Shown here piece after piece: positions 1 to 9,179 of a DNA stretch of 64,000 nucleotides. Under the pieces are notes generated by a model. That model was given only the letters and a program-made list of their open reading frames with translations, did not search any database and had not been told where the DNA came from. Numbering within the stretch: position 1 is the first letter of the stretch; each line of letters begins with the position of its first letter. Origin of the DNA: an uncultured Bacteroidota bacterium. Lineage in GTDB: Bacteria > Bacteroidota > Bacteroidia > Flavobacteriales > Flavobacteriaceae. The translations under genes and the position numbers were made by a program. The stretch spans positions 1-64,000 of the forward strand of contig CACIXU010000005.1 in NCBI GenBank assembly GCA_902590705.1, given 5' to 3'.

Positions 1-1679
1 CGATTGGCGGATATAGTGGTATTGTGTCTGACAAGAGTGCCATTCAATTTAAAATGTTAAATCGATCTAAGGGTCCTGCAATGTGGAGTCCAAGGGTTCA
101 GTCTGATAGAATGTTGTTTGCTAAAGAATGGCGCGATGCTCTCGAAAAAACTCCTAATTTGGATTTTTACCAGGATATGATTCAAGACATTATCGTTCAG
201 GGTGAAACAATTAAGGGATTAGTTACTTCGTTGGGGATTCCCATATACTCCAAAACAGTTGTGCTTACCAACGGAACATTTTTAAATGGCTTAATCCATA
301 TTGGAGAGAAGAATTATGGCGGAGGCAGAGCAGGCGAAAAAGCCTCAACAGGTCTCACAAATAAACTTGAAAAACTTGGCTTTGAATCAGGCCGAATGAA
401 AACGGGTACACCGCCACGTGTAGATGGAAGATCGCTTAACTATGAATTGATGGAGGAGCAGCCAGGTGATGTTGACCCATCAAAGTTTAGTTTTACAGAC
501 ACACCCTTTTTAACCGAACAACGAAGTTGTCATATTACTTACACTAGTCCTGACGTTCATGACTTACTGCGCTTAGGGTTTGATCGCTCACCGATGTTTA
601 ATGGTAGTATTCAAAGCACAGGACCTAGGTATTGTCCATCTATTGAGGATAAAATTAATCGATTTGCAGACAAATCGAGACATCAAATATTTGTTGAACC
701 TGAGGGATGGAATACTGTAGAGGTATACGTTAACGGTTTTTCAACTTCACTACCAGAAGATATTCAGTACAAAGCTTTACGGTCTGTTAAGGGATTTGAA
801 AACGTTAAATTCTTTCGTCCTGGTTATGCAATCGAATATGATTATTTCCCTCCTACTCAGCTCAAAAATAGCCTTGAAACTAAACTGGTCAATGGCCTTT
901 TCTTCGCAGGTCAAATAAATGGAACTACTGGTTATGAGGAGGCTGCATCACAGGGGCTTATGGCCGGAATTAATGCTCACTTAAAGCTTAACCAAAAGCC
1001 CCCTTTTATTTTGAAAAGAAATGAAGCTTATATTGGCGTTTTAATAGACGATCTTATTACGAAGGGAACTGATGAGCCATACCGTATGTTTACTTCAAGA
1101 GCGGAATACCGAACCCTTTTGAGGCAGGATAATGCAGACTTAAGACTTACCCCAATTTCTTTTGACCTAGGCTTGGCTAGTGAAGGACGAATGAGAGCAG
1201 TTGAGTTAAAGTCAGCACAAACAAAAGAATTAGTTTCTTTTTTTAAGACACAAAGCTTTGATGTAAATGAGGTTAACCCACTACTGATTAGTAAAAACTC
1301 GGCTAAAGTTAAACAGTCAGATAAGTTAAGCAAAATATTTTCTCGTCCAAATATTACCCGACACGAAATGATGTCAATTGAGACGGTTTCTAATTTTCTG
1401 GAAAAGCATAGGCTCAACAGTGAAATTTTAGAACAAGCGGAAATACAGATTAAATACGCTGGATATATTCAAAAAGAAACAGCAAATGCGGAAAAGCTTA
1501 ATCGACTTGACTATATTAAGATTCCTGATGGTTTTGATTATGATGTTTTGGCCTCTTTATCTAAGGAAGCTAAAGAGAAATTAAATAAAATAAAACCAGC
1601 AAACCTTTCTCAGGCTTCAAGAATTAGCGGTATCAATCCTAGCGACATTAGTGTTCTATTGGTTAAGCTGGGTAGGTGA
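1..1679 (+). CDS. mnmG: MnmG, tRNA uridine-5-carboxymethylaminomethyl modification FAD enzyme (5'-truncated)
   Basis: With MnmE, MnmG installs the carboxymethylaminomethyl group on the wobble uridine of certain tRNAs, using FAD and NADH. The frame is open to the window edge: the bases before the GTG at 24 read IGGYSGI, which continues the conserved stretch after the FAD-binding motif, so that GTG is internal. About 555 of the usual ~620 residues are present; the missing part is the N-terminal dinucleotide-binding region. Visible family marks are GGGRAGEKAS, KTGTPPR, the FFAGQINGTTGYEEAA segment and SRAEYRTLLRQDNADLRL. The C-terminal MnmE/tRNA-binding helices are intact. A parS-like site directly follows the stop codon. 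Identification is secure. Confidence 0.97.
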   Translation, partial: IGGYSGIVSDKSAIQFKMLNRSKGPAMWSPRVQSDRMLFAKEWRDALEKTPNLDFYQDMIQDIIVQGETIKGLVTSLGIPIYSKTVVLTNGTFLNGLIHIGEKNYGGGRAGEKASTGLTNKLEKLGFESGRMKTGTPPRVDGRSLNYELMEEQPGDVDPSKFSFTDTPFLTEQRSCHITYTSPDVHDLLRLGFDRSPMFNGSIQSTGPRYCPSIEDKINRFADKSRHQIFVEPEGWNTVEVYVNGFSTSLPEDIQYKALRSVKGFENVKFFRPGYAIEYDYFPPTQLKNSLETKLVNGLFFAGQINGTTGYEEAASQGLMAGINAHLKLNQKPPFILKRNEAYIGVLIDDLITKGTDEPYRMFTSRAEYRTLLRQDNADLRLTPISFDLGLASEGRMRAVELKSAQTKELVSFFKTQSFDVNEVNPLLISKNSAKVKQSDKLSKIFSRPNITRHEMMSIETVSNFLEKHRLNSEILEQAEIQIKYAGYIQKETANAEKLNRLDYIKIPDGFDYDVLASLSKEAKEKLNKIKPANLSQASRISGINPSDISVLLVKLGR

Positions 1680-1695
1680 TGTTTCACGTGGAACC
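1680..1695. promoter_or_regulatory. parS: parS-like ParB-binding site
   Basis: The 16 bases TGTTTCACGTGGAACC begin one base after the mnmG stop. They match the widely conserved parS consensus (TGTTTCACGTGAAACA, variant TGTTCCACGTGGAACA) with an intact CACGTG core and near dyad symmetry. parS nucleates ParB spreading and marks origin-proximal DNA. mnmG is often origin-linked, which fits. ParB binding is inferred, not shown. Confidence 0.8.
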
Positions 1696-1700
1696 TTATT

Positions 1701-2552
1701 ATGAAAAACATAAAAAATTCTTTCTTGTATACTGTAAAAGACCATTTGGCGTCAGAAGAATACTTTAATCTTTATTGGGACAAGCAAAAAAAGATAGCAT
1801 GGACTGATTTAGGAAAGGTAAAAGATTTCAACCGCTACTACCAATCTGACAAGTATATTTCTCATCAAACAGAGAATAAATCTATAATCAATATTCTCTA
1901 TGGCTTTGCAAGAAAGGTAATGCTGCGGTATAAATTCAAACAACTTAAACCATTTGTAAAACCCTTGGATAAGTTGTTAGATATTGGATGTGGGGCTGGA
2001 AGTTTCTTGTCTTTCATGAAGAAAAAAAACTTTAACGTGTTTGGAGTTGAAAAGAACACTACTGCTTTAGAAATATGTGCCAAAAAAAAACTTAAAGTAT
2101 ATAATTCATTAGAGTCTCTTCCAAATAAAGTCTTTGATATCATTTCTTTATGGCATGTCCTTGAGCATTTACCTCAACCTGAAAAAGTTATAGCCAAGAT
2201 CTATGATCTATTGACTAGCAAAGGAGTTTTAATTGTTGCAGTTCCCAACTTTTCTAGTCACGATAGATTGCATTATAAAAACAATTGGGCTGCATTAGAC
2301 GTTCCTCGACATCTTTGGCATTTTACCCCAGAGGGTTTAGAAAAAATGTTTTTCAGTGCTGGATTTAAATTATTAAACAAAAGCCCCCTATGGCTCGATG
2401 TTTTTTACATTTCTTTTCTCTCGGAAAAATATAAAGGTAATAATCTGGCTTTTTTAATAGGAGCGCTAAAAGGAAGTTATTTTACACTTCGATCTCTATT
2501 CTCAAAAAAGCATTCGACTATTTCTTTTGTGTTTAAGAAAGAGTCTGTTTAG
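1701..2552 (+). CDS. Class I SAM-dependent methyltransferase
   Basis: This 283-residue protein has a Methyltransf_23-like fold. Motif [15 protein letters not shown], lies near residues 94-107 and is the SAM-binding glycine loop. An acidic residue after the second strand (FGVEKN) and a [15 protein letters not shown] segment are typical of SAM methyltransferases acting on ubiquinone-like, sugar or lipid acceptors. The N-terminal ~60 residues contain a [14 protein letters not shown] segment and may bind substrate. There is no signal peptide, so it is cytoplasmic. The gene sits 21 bp after mnmG across the parS-like site and ends convergently with holB, overlapping it by 20 bp. The substrate is unknown; an envelope glycan or lipid is only a guess. 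Confidence 0.8.
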   Translation: MKNIKNSFLYTVKDHLASEEYFNLYWDKQKKIAWTDLGKVKDFNRYYQSDKYISHQTENKSIINILYGFARKVMLRYKFKQLKPFVKPLDKLLDIGCGAGSFLSFMKKKNFNVFGVEKNTTALEICAKKKLKVYNSLESLPNKVFDIISLWHVLEHLPQPEKVIAKIYDLLTSKGVLIVAVPNFSSHDRLHYKNNWAALDVPRHLWHFTPEGLEKMFFSAGFKLLNKSPLWLDVFYISFLSEKYKGNNLAFLIGALKGSYFTLRSLFSKKHSTISFVFKKESV

Positions 2553-3678
2553 TACTTAACAACCGCTTAATCTCAAGAATAAAGTTGCTGAATAAAATTT
2601 TAGGATTAGCATTGCGCTCAATGTGATAACAACTATCTTCCAAAAGCCTTACTAACTCAAGAACATTTCCGCTGTGTACAAAAGGTATAAATTTCTCAAA
2701 ATCAAAATCTGTACTTAAAGAAAGATCAAATAGAGATTCAGCTCGATAAGAGAGTAGCATTGTCTGACGAATAAACTCCAGAGCAAACTGTAAAAAAGAC
2801 TTTTGTTCCTCACGGCTTAACTGGCTTACGCTATCTGACCACTCCATTAAATCCAATATAATCGCTTTGTTGGATTTGGCTCGAAATGCAGCTCTCATGC
2901 CTTCAATCCAAAGCTTTTCGAAGACAATTGAATGCTTAGAGGAAGTAATTAACGACAACACCATTCTCCAGCTCCCCCTTCCCGCGCGTACAAGCTCTTT
3001 TGCTTTTTCACCTGCTCCGATCGCTATTAATTTATTTTCAATTGCTTTATCCAAAAGTGGGTTTAATTTAATTATTTGACACCTCGAAACCAATGTCGGT
3101 AAAATTACCTCAAGTTGTTCCCCAACTAAAAAGAAATAACTGTTATGCGGAGGTTCCTCAAGCAATTTTAAAAGTTTATTGGATGCTGACTCTGAAATTT
3201 TTTCTACACCAAAAATTACCATTACTTTCTTTCCACCACCATGAGCTTTAAGATGCATTTTATTGTGGATTTTTGAGACCTCCTCAACACCAATAATACC
3301 CTGTTTGTTTCCTGCTTCAAGTTGATTTATCCAGTCCTGAGATCCTCCGTACGCGTTATTATTAAGAAACACAAACCAATTTTCACTATAATCCTCTGAT
3401 GTCGCCTTAGCTCCTCCATTAGATCTATTAATTACTGGATAAATAAAATGTAAGTCTGGATTATAGAGTAATTTTTGTGATGAAACACCCTTTCTCTCTT
3501 CGTTATCTAAGAACTCAAATCCATAAATCAACTCTAGCGCACAAAACAAAACTAATGGTAGACCTCCATAACCTTTGGAGTCTATAAATAGCTGACAATG
3601 AGGGGATTGATCATCAGAAATCATCTTTCGCAGCTTTGATTTTAGCTTCTCTTGTCCAACGATTTCGTTGTAGTACAT
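2533..3678 (-). CDS. holB: DNA polymerase III delta' subunit-like clamp-loader protein
   Basis: This is a 381-residue AAA+ family protein of the clamp loader. The start [16 protein letters not shown] matches the box II/VGQE region of delta' proteins. The Walker A position reads DSKGYGGLP, a degenerate P-loop as expected for the non-ATP-binding delta' subunit. Family marks include [24 protein letters not shown] and the SRC motif in [10 protein letters not shown]. The zinc-binding cysteines of the E. coli protein are not evident. In replication it is the wrench of the loader that opens the sliding clamp. It is divergent from pgk and convergent with the methyltransferase gene. Confidence 0.9.
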   Translation of the reverse strand: MYYNEIVGQEKLKSKLRKMISDDQSPHCQLFIDSKGYGGLPLVLFCALELIYGFEFLDNEERKGVSSQKLLYNPDLHFIYPVINRSNGGAKATSEDYSENWFVFLNNNAYGGSQDWINQLEAGNKQGIIGVEEVSKIHNKMHLKAHGGGKKVMVIFGVEKISESASNKLLKLLEEPPHNSYFFLVGEQLEVILPTLVSRCQIIKLNPLLDKAIENKLIAIGAGEKAKELVRAGRGSWRMVLSLITSSKHSIVFEKLWIEGMRAAFRAKSNKAIILDLMEWSDSVSQLSREEQKSFLQFALEFIRQTMLLSYRAESLFDLSLSTDFDFEKFIPFVHSGNVLELVRLLEDSCYHIERNANPKILFSNFILEIKRLLSTKQTLS

Positions 3679-3795
3679 GCGGCAGTTAAATTTTTTATGA
3701 TCCTAAAAATAACGAATCCTTTTGGATTAGACTTTTTCCACTAAAGTAATGCAGTTAATGCCCAAAAAAATAGCCTTCTTAATGGTAAAAAAAGT

Positions 3796-3803
3796 TATTT
3801 TTG
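3796..3803 (+). promoter_or_regulatory. Candidate -7 promoter element for pgk
   Basis: TATTTTTG is an exact match to the Bacteroidota -7 consensus TAnnTTTG and ends 13 bp before the pgk start. No clear TTG is seen at the expected -33 spacing, so only the -7 half is supported. Transcription would start close to the AUG, giving a very short leader. Confidence 0.5.
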
Positions 3804-3816
3804 AAAAAATTTAGAG

Positions 3817-5004
3817 ATGCACACACTTAATAATAATGATTTTTCTAACCGTAAAGCCGTAATAAGGGTTGATTTTAATGTGCCATTAGACGAAAACCTC
3901 CAAGTAACTGATAGCACAAGAATTTTAGCGGCTAAAGAATCAATTGATTATATTTTAAATCATGGTGGTAGTTGTGTGCTTATCTCACACCTGGGGAGGC
4001 CTAAAGGAAAAGACGCGGCCTTTTCATTATATCATATAGTTAATAAAGTATCGGAGATACTGGGCATACCCGTTTTATTTTGTGACGATTGCGTAGGCCC
4101 GATAGCGGAGACAGCAACCGCTCAACTCAAGCCAGGAGAAGTAATTTTAATGGAAAACCTTCGCTTCTATCCCGAGGAGACTGCTGGGGATTTTAATTTT
4201 GCCCTTGGATTATCTAAACTAGGAGATTTTTATGTCAACGATGCTTTCGGAACAGCTCACCGCGCTCATGCTTCCACAACTATTATGGCACAGTTTTTCG
4301 ATGAGGATAAATATTTTGGTAAGCTATTAGAAAAAGAGGTCAAAGCAGTCCAAAAAGTCTTAGAAAATGGTGAAAAACCAATTTTGGCAATATTAGGTGG
4401 GGCTAAAGTTTCCTCAAAAATCACAATCATTGAAAATATATTAGATAAAATTGATCACTTAATAATCGGTGGAGGAATGGTTTATACTTTCGTTAAGGCA
4501 ATGGGAGGAAATATAGGACAATCCATTTGTGAGGACGAATATTTTGATTTTGCTCTGGAATTATTAGAAAAAGCTAAATCAAAAAATGTAATAATTCATT
4601 TACCTACAGATGTTATTATTGCGGATGACTTTTCGAATAAAGCCAATAAAAAAGTCTGTATGGTGTCGGAAATCCCTGATGACTGGCAAGGACTTGATGC
4701 TGGTCCAGAGACTTTGAAGGCTTTTGAACAAGTTGTAATGAAATCTAAAACAATTTTGTGGAACGGTCCACTTGGTGTTTTTGAATTTGAAAACTTTGCA
4801 ACTGGAACCATGACATTAGGAGAGCAGATTGCCAAGAGCACTCAGAATGGAGCCTTTTCGCTTGTAGGTGGAGGAGACTCAGTAGCTGCCGTGAAACAGT
4901 TTAGATTAGAGCCTAAAATGAGCTATATTTCTACTGGAGGAGGCGCCATGTTAGAAAGTCTTGAAGGGAAAATACTTCCTGGCATAGCAGCGCTTTTTAC
5001 ATAA
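3817..5004 (+). CDS. pgk: Phosphoglycerate kinase
   Basis: Pgk converts 1,3-bisphosphoglycerate and ADP to 3-phosphoglycerate and ATP in glycolysis, and the reverse in gluconeogenesis. At 395 residues it has the normal bacterial length. The N-terminal signature RVDFNVPLDENL (about residues 17-28), the SHLGRPKG substrate loop, ENLRFYPEE, the hinge segment LAILGGAKVSSKI and the C-terminal nucleotide-binding GGGDSVAA (about 351-358) are all present. The protein is cytoplasmic. Its stop lies 9 bp before the DUF4837 lipoprotein gene, so the two are probably cotranscribed. Confidence 0.98.
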   Translation: MHTLNNNDFSNRKAVIRVDFNVPLDENLQVTDSTRILAAKESIDYILNHGGSCVLISHLGRPKGKDAAFSLYHIVNKVSEILGIPVLFCDDCVGPIAETATAQLKPGEVILMENLRFYPEETAGDFNFALGLSKLGDFYVNDAFGTAHRAHASTTIMAQFFDEDKYFGKLLEKEVKAVQKVLENGEKPILAILGGAKVSSKITIIENILDKIDHLIIGGGMVYTFVKAMGGNIGQSICEDEYFDFALELLEKAKSKNVIIHLPTDVIIADDFSNKANKKVCMVSEIPDDWQGLDAGPETLKAFEQVVMKSKTILWNGPLGVFEFENFATGTMTLGEQIAKSTQNGAFSLVGGGDSVAAVKQFRLEPKMSYISTGGGAMLESLEGKILPGIAALFT

Positions 5005-5013
5005 GCCAGGTTT

Positions 5014-5982
5014 ATGAAAAAAATGGCTTTATTAGGTTTTCTTCTTATTATACTTAACGCATGTAAGGAAAATCAACCCAAAACCCGCTATCTTCCAGAT
5101 TCTGGTGGAAAAATCAATCATTTGTCTATTGTGATGCCTGAAAAAAGTTGGAATGGTTTTTTGGGAGACAAAGTAAGAGATTTATTGTTAGCGCCTTACG
5201 AAGGCTTACCAATTGATGAGCCTCAGTTCTCACTTAAATATATTCCTGAAAAAGTCTTTACGGGTTTTGCAAAGAATAGCAGAAATATCATCTGGTTTGT
5301 CAAAGACCCTATTGGAAGGTTTCAACTATCTGAAAACATGATGGCAAAACCACAACTTGTGGCTAAAGTGACTGGAGATGACGAGGAGGTACAAGCATTT
5401 TACTTAGAGGAGAATATTGAGCTTCTAAGGGCATCAATCACTGAAATTGAGCAAACCGAAAAACGCAGAAGGATTGGAAAGTCACCGAGTAGAGACAATG
5501 AATTCTCCGACAGATTCCAGATTTCAATGACCTATCCCTCGGCTTATAAAACTTTTAAAGATACCCTAGACTTTACTTGGATACAAAAGCCAATTCAAAA
5601 GGGTCATATGAATATAATTGCTTACACCCTCCCAATTAATGCTTTGAAGGAAAACATTAAAAAAAGAATACCGTTTATAAGGGATTCCATAGGAAAAGCT
5701 TATATCCCGGGAAGATTGCCGGGTTCCTATATGATTACAGAGCGTGCTTATCGACCCTACTATTACAAGACTCAGATAAATGGGAAACTAACTTATTTAA
5801 CTAAGGGAACTTGGGAAGTCGCTAACGATTTTATGGCAGGTCCATTCATCAATTATATGATAAGAGATACCCTAAAAAAAAGATGGATGGTTATCGAGGG
5901 GTTTACATTTGCCCCCTCAGCTAGTAAAAGAGATTACATGTTCGAATTAAATACGATTATAAGCAGCATGCAATTTGAATAA
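5014..5982 (+). CDS. DUF4837 family lipoprotein
   Basis: This 322-residue lipoprotein has the leader MKKMALLGFLLIILNAC with a lipobox cysteine at residue 17. The DUF4837 pattern is visible: VMPEKSWNGFLGDKVRDLL early on, SEN in the middle, MTYPSAYKTFKDT and a C-terminal TRGTWEV-like segment (here LTKGTWEVANDFMAGPF). The family is common in Bacteroidota and its function is unknown. The leader predicts attachment to the inner or outer membrane on the periplasmic side. It follows pgk by 9 bp and ends 8 bp from the convergent tatA gene. Confidence 0.85.
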   Translation: MKKMALLGFLLIILNACKENQPKTRYLPDSGGKINHLSIVMPEKSWNGFLGDKVRDLLLAPYEGLPIDEPQFSLKYIPEKVFTGFAKNSRNIIWFVKDPIGRFQLSENMMAKPQLVAKVTGDDEEVQAFYLEENIELLRASITEIEQTEKRRRIGKSPSRDNEFSDRFQISMTYPSAYKTFKDTLDFTWIQKPIQKGHMNIIAYTLPINALKENIKKRIPFIRDSIGKAYIPGRLPGSYMITERAYRPYYYKTQINGKLTYLTKGTWEVANDFMAGPFINYMIRDTLKKRWMVIEGFTFAPSASKRDYMFELNTIISSMQFE

Positions 5983-5990
5983 GGGGAAAT

Positions 5991-6182
5991 TTACTCTTTA
6001 TCTGATTTGGAGTCAGCTTCTTCATCTTCTTTTGAAGCATTTTTAAATTCCTTTATTCCGCTACCCAACCCTTTCATTAACTCTGGGATTTTTCTTCCAC
6101 CAAAGAGTAAAAGAACGACCACAACGATAAGAATAATTTGTGGTGCTCCGATCATGCCTAGAAATAAGATTGTTGAGAACAT
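5991..6182 (-). CDS. tatA: Sec-independent twin-arginine translocase subunit TatA/E
   Basis: This 63-residue protein consists of one N-terminal membrane helix ([19 protein letters not shown]), the conserved [23 protein letters not shown] hinge and amphipathic helix, and a short acidic/lysine tail. TatA oligomers form the pore-like assembly that exports folded proteins recognised by TatC. Its length is normal for a minimal TatA. The translation start could also be the Met at residue 10, just before IGAPQ. It is convergent with the DUF4837 gene. A TAnnTTTG -7 element lies just upstream. Confidence 0.92.
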   Translation of the reverse strand: MFSTILFLGMIGAPQIILIVVVVLLLFGGRKIPELMKGLGSGIKEFKNASKEDEEADSKSDKE

Positions 6183-6198
6183 TAGATTTATTTTTATC

Positions 6199-6206
6199 CA
6201 AATGTA
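6199..6206 (-). promoter_or_regulatory. Candidate -7 promoter element for tatA
   Basis: Read on the minus strand this is TACATTTG, an exact TAnnTTTG match lying 17 bp upstream of the tatA start. The -33 region is AT-rich without a clear TTG. Confidence 0.45.
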
Positions 6207-6271
6207 GTTAATATTTAAATGAAATCTAAATTTCTTTCACAGGCCTGTAAATAATTTTTAAGGGTTATAAC

Positions 6272-6279
6272 TATATTTG
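6272..6279 (+). promoter_or_regulatory. Candidate -7 promoter element for the M23 peptidase gene
   Basis: TATATTTG matches TAnnTTTG exactly. It ends six bases before the ATG at 6286, which would give a nearly leaderless transcript. No convincing -33 TTG is present. Confidence 0.4.
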
Positions 6280-6285
6280 TTTGTG

Positions 6286-7161
6286 ATGGCTGACAAAAAA
6301 AACAATAAACGCCTGTGGATTCAAAACCTTTTGAATCGGTATCGGTTGGTTGTCATCAACGAAAAAACCTTCAATGAAGAGTTTTCTTTCAGATTATCGA
6401 GATTTAATATCATATTGACATCAATCCTCGTGATTGCTTTTATTTTTATTGGGGCAATTTTTTTAGTAGCATACACTCCGCTTAAAGAGTTTATCCCTGG
6501 ATATACCTCTACTAAACTTAGAAAAGAAGCAATAAGGAATAGCTTTTTACTTGATTCACTTTCTTCTGAATTTCAAAAACAACACCAATTCATAATGGCA
6601 ATGAAAAGTGCGCTTACGGGAGAAATTAATCTAGATGAGCAATCATTCAAGGATCTGAATAATAACAATATAGAAATATTGAACCCCGAGAGCAGTGTTT
6701 TAAAAGCCGATTCTTTATTGCGATTGGAAGTTATCCAAGAAGATAAGTATAATGTGCTACCTAACCCTGAAGGAAATGTCAAGTTCATGCTTTTTTCACC
6801 AGCTTCAGGTACTATCTCTCAACCATTTAACAACGAAATCAAGCACTTTGCCGTTGATATTGCCTTAGCAAAAGACGTCCCAATTAAGGCTGTCGCTTCA
6901 GGAATAGTTATTCTTGCTGATTGGACTGCAGACACAGGATATGTGATCGTTATCAAACACGATTATGGACTACTTTCGGTCTATAAGCATAATTCCTCAA
7001 TCGAGAAATCTCAGGGAGACTTAGTGGCACCTGGTGAAGTTATCGCCTATGCTGGGGACACTGGAGAACTCTCTACGGGATATCATCTTCACTTTGAATT
7101 ATGGATTGATGGCTATCCAGTAGATCCAACGAATTTTATTGATTTTTCTGAAGGATTATGA
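6286..7161 (+). CDS. M23 family membrane-anchored metallopeptidase
   Basis: This is a cell-wall endopeptidase-like protein of 291 residues. The ATG at 6286 (MADKKNNK) is preferred over an upstream in-frame TTG. A short basic cytoplasmic N-terminus is followed by a membrane helix at about residues 40-62 (ITSILVIAFIFIGAIFLVAY). A helical stalk and a C-terminal LytM/M23 domain follow. The first zinc-ligand region reads NNEIKHFAVDIAL, where H.xxxD is kept, and the second is the GYHLHFELWIDG HxH motif, so the site looks catalytic. It is expected to cleave peptidoglycan crosslinks or regulate amidases from the periplasmic face. Its stop overlaps the GH3 start (ATGA), indicating translational coupling. 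Confidence 0.9.
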   Translation: MADKKNNKRLWIQNLLNRYRLVVINEKTFNEEFSFRLSRFNIILTSILVIAFIFIGAIFLVAYTPLKEFIPGYTSTKLRKEAIRNSFLLDSLSSEFQKQHQFIMAMKSALTGEINLDEQSFKDLNNNNIEILNPESSVLKADSLLRLEVIQEDKYNVLPNPEGNVKFMLFSPASGTISQPFNNEIKHFAVDIALAKDVPIKAVASGIVILADWTADTGYVIVIKHDYGLLSVYKHNSSIEKSQGDLVAPGEVIAYAGDTGELSTGYHLHFELWIDGYPVDPTNFIDFSEGL

Positions 7162-8642
7162 TCAAGTTATTAGCAGCAAAACTGTTTGCAAAGATTATCC
7201 ACCACAAAAATCAAAAGTGGATTAATAACCCATTAGATTACCAAAAGAAAATATTTTATGACCTTATAAAAAAGGCTACTGACACTGATTTTGGAAAAGA
7301 CCATAACTTTCATAAAATTAAAGATTACACTGATTTTCAGGCTGAGGTACCAGTAAGAGATTATGAAGGCTTACGCCCCTACGTTGAAAAGATATTATCG
7401 GGTAAGGCGTCTGTGTTATGGCCTGGTAAGCCTTTATACTTCGCAAAAACGAGCGGAACTACCTCTGGAGTCAAATACATTCCCATTAGCAAAGCTTCAA
7501 TGCCAACTCACATAAGAGCAGCTCGAGATGCACTTTTAAACTACATAAACAAAACGGGTAATGCCGATTTTGTTAATGGAAAACAAATTTTTCTTCAAGG
7601 AAGCCCCATTTTAGAAAAAACCAAAGGAATTAATTATGGACGTTTATCGGGAATTGTAGCTCATTATGTTCCGAAATACTTACAAAAAAGTAGAATGCCT
7701 TCATGGGAAACCAATTGTATTGAGGATTGGGAAACAAAGGTGGATGCGATTGTGGAGGAAACTTTTTACGAGAATATGTCCTTAATTGCAGGAATTCCAT
7801 CTTGGGTTCAAATGTATTTTGAAAAGCTAATCGAAAGATCCAACCTTCCAGTAGGAGAGATGTTTAAAAATTTTTCCTTATTTGTCTATGGTGGAGTAAA
7901 CTATGAGCCCTATCGACCACTGTTTGAAAAATTAATTGGAAGAAAAGTAGATTCAATTGAGTTGTTTCCCGCTTCAGAGGGATTTTTTGCCTATCAGGAC
8001 GTCCCTGGTGAAAGAGGGTTGTTACTTCTAGTAGACAACGGAATTTTTTATGAATTTATCAAAGCGGATAATTTTAGGGTTAAGAATCCCAAACGATATA
8101 CTTTAGCTCAAGTTGAGTTGGGGATAAACTATGTCCTCATTTTATCAACGACTGCTGGGTTATGGGGCTACAATATTGGGGACACCGTAAAGTTTGTTTG
8201 TTTGTCACCCTTTCGAATAGTGGTCACTGGAAGAATTAAGCATTACATCTCTGCATTTGGTGAACATGTTATTGGCAAGGAGGTAGAAACAGCAATGGAA
8301 GAAGTCTGCAAATCTACTGCTATTCGGGTAAAAGAGTTTACTGTTGCCCCGCAAATTGATCCTAAAGACGGATTACCCTTTCATGAGTGGTTTATTGAGT
8401 TTGAAGATTTTCCTGATAAGATTGACCAGTTTGCAGCTTTATTAGATCGAAAAATGCAAAAGCAAAATGCTTATTACGAAGATCTAATTCGCGGAAAGGT
8501 GCTGCGCACTCTAGTTATTACTCAAGTTGCTCCATCAGCTTTTCAAAGCTATATGAAAAGTATCGGAAAACTGGGAGGTCAAAACAAGATTCCCAGATTA
8601 TCAAATGACAGGAAAATAGCGGATGAACTACAAATAAAATAA
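7158..8642 (+). CDS. GH3 auxin-responsive promoter family protein (acyl-amido synthetase-like)
   Basis: This 494-residue protein belongs to the GH3 branch of the ANL adenylating superfamily. The ATP-binding signature FAKTSGTTSGVKYIPIS lies near residues 95-111. ELFPASEGFFAYQ and GYNIGDTVKF correspond to later nucleotide-binding motifs, and the C-terminal lid starts around VTGRIKHYISAFGEHV. Plant GH3 enzymes conjugate acyl groups such as indole acetate or jasmonate to amino acids. The bacterial substrates are mostly unknown. The protein is cytoplasmic. It overlaps the upstream M23 gene by four bases and is followed at 3 bp by a methyltransferase gene. Confidence 0.9.
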   Translation: MIKLLAAKLFAKIIHHKNQKWINNPLDYQKKIFYDLIKKATDTDFGKDHNFHKIKDYTDFQAEVPVRDYEGLRPYVEKILSGKASVLWPGKPLYFAKTSGTTSGVKYIPISKASMPTHIRAARDALLNYINKTGNADFVNGKQIFLQGSPILEKTKGINYGRLSGIVAHYVPKYLQKSRMPSWETNCIEDWETKVDAIVEETFYENMSLIAGIPSWVQMYFEKLIERSNLPVGEMFKNFSLFVYGGVNYEPYRPLFEKLIGRKVDSIELFPASEGFFAYQDVPGERGLLLLVDNGIFYEFIKADNFRVKNPKRYTLAQVELGINYVLILSTTAGLWGYNIGDTVKFVCLSPFRIVVTGRIKHYISAFGEHVIGKEVETAMEEVCKSTAIRVKEFTVAPQIDPKDGLPFHEWFIEFEDFPDKIDQFAALLDRKMQKQNAYYEDLIRGKVLRTLVITQVAPSAFQSYMKSIGKLGGQNKIPRLSNDRKIADELQIK

Positions 8643-8645
8643 TCT

Positions 8646-9179
8646 ATGCACGAAAATATTTCTCACGAAAAACGCTATAATAAAACATTGAGTTTTTTGA
8701 AAAAGCACATACAAGGAGGTTCAAGAATATTGGACTTGGGGATTCACAATCCGCTCTCAAAACTTATGCAGCAACAAGGGTATAAAGTCAAAAACACTAA
8801 TGGAGAGGATTTAGATGAAGACCAATCCTCATTGACTGATTCTAAAGCTGAAGTCGTAACCGCATTTGAAATATTAGAACACTTGCTTTCTCCTTATCAA
8901 GTATTAAAAAGTATTAAAGCCAAAAAGCTAGTTGTGAGTGTCCCCTTGCGGTTGTGGTTTTCTCCTGCTTATCGAAGTAAAAAAGATCTCTGGGATAGAC
9001 ATTATCACGAATTTGAGGATTGGCAACTCGATTGGCTTTTAGAAAAAACAGGATGGAAAATTATTGCTCGTGAAAAATGGACTAATCCCAATTCAAGCTT
9101 TGGAATAAGAACACTTTTGAGATATTTTACAACTCGATATTACATTGTATTCGCTGAAAAAAACAAGCAGGAAAATTGA
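8646..9179 (+). CDS. Small class I methyltransferase
   Basis: This 177-residue protein is a compact SAM-methyltransferase-like domain. Motif I is ILDLGIHNPLSKLM (about residues 29-42), less glycine-rich than usual. AFEILEHLLSPYQVLKSI matches the Methyltransf_11/23 motif IV/V area. The C-terminal half (DLWDRHYHEFEDWQLDWLLEKTGW) is typical of glycan- or lipid-acting members. The weak motif I leaves catalytic SAM binding uncertain. The gene lies between GH3 and a family 2 glycosyltransferase, whose TTG start overlaps its TGA stop, so the genes form one operon. An envelope-glycan role is inferred from context. Confidence 0.75.
   Translation: MHENISHEKRYNKTLSFLKKHIQGGSRILDLGIHNPLSKLMQQQGYKVKNTNGEDLDEDQSSLTDSKAEVVTAFEILEHLLSPYQVLKSIKAKKLVVSVPLRLWFSPAYRSKKDLWDRHYHEFEDWQLDWLLEKTGWKIIAREKWTNPNSSFGIRTLLRYFTTRYYIVFAEKNKQEN

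Noticed and set aside
24..1679. MnmG starting at the GTG at base 24
   Set aside because: The codons before it continue the conserved MnmG sequence, so the gene is cut by the window edge.
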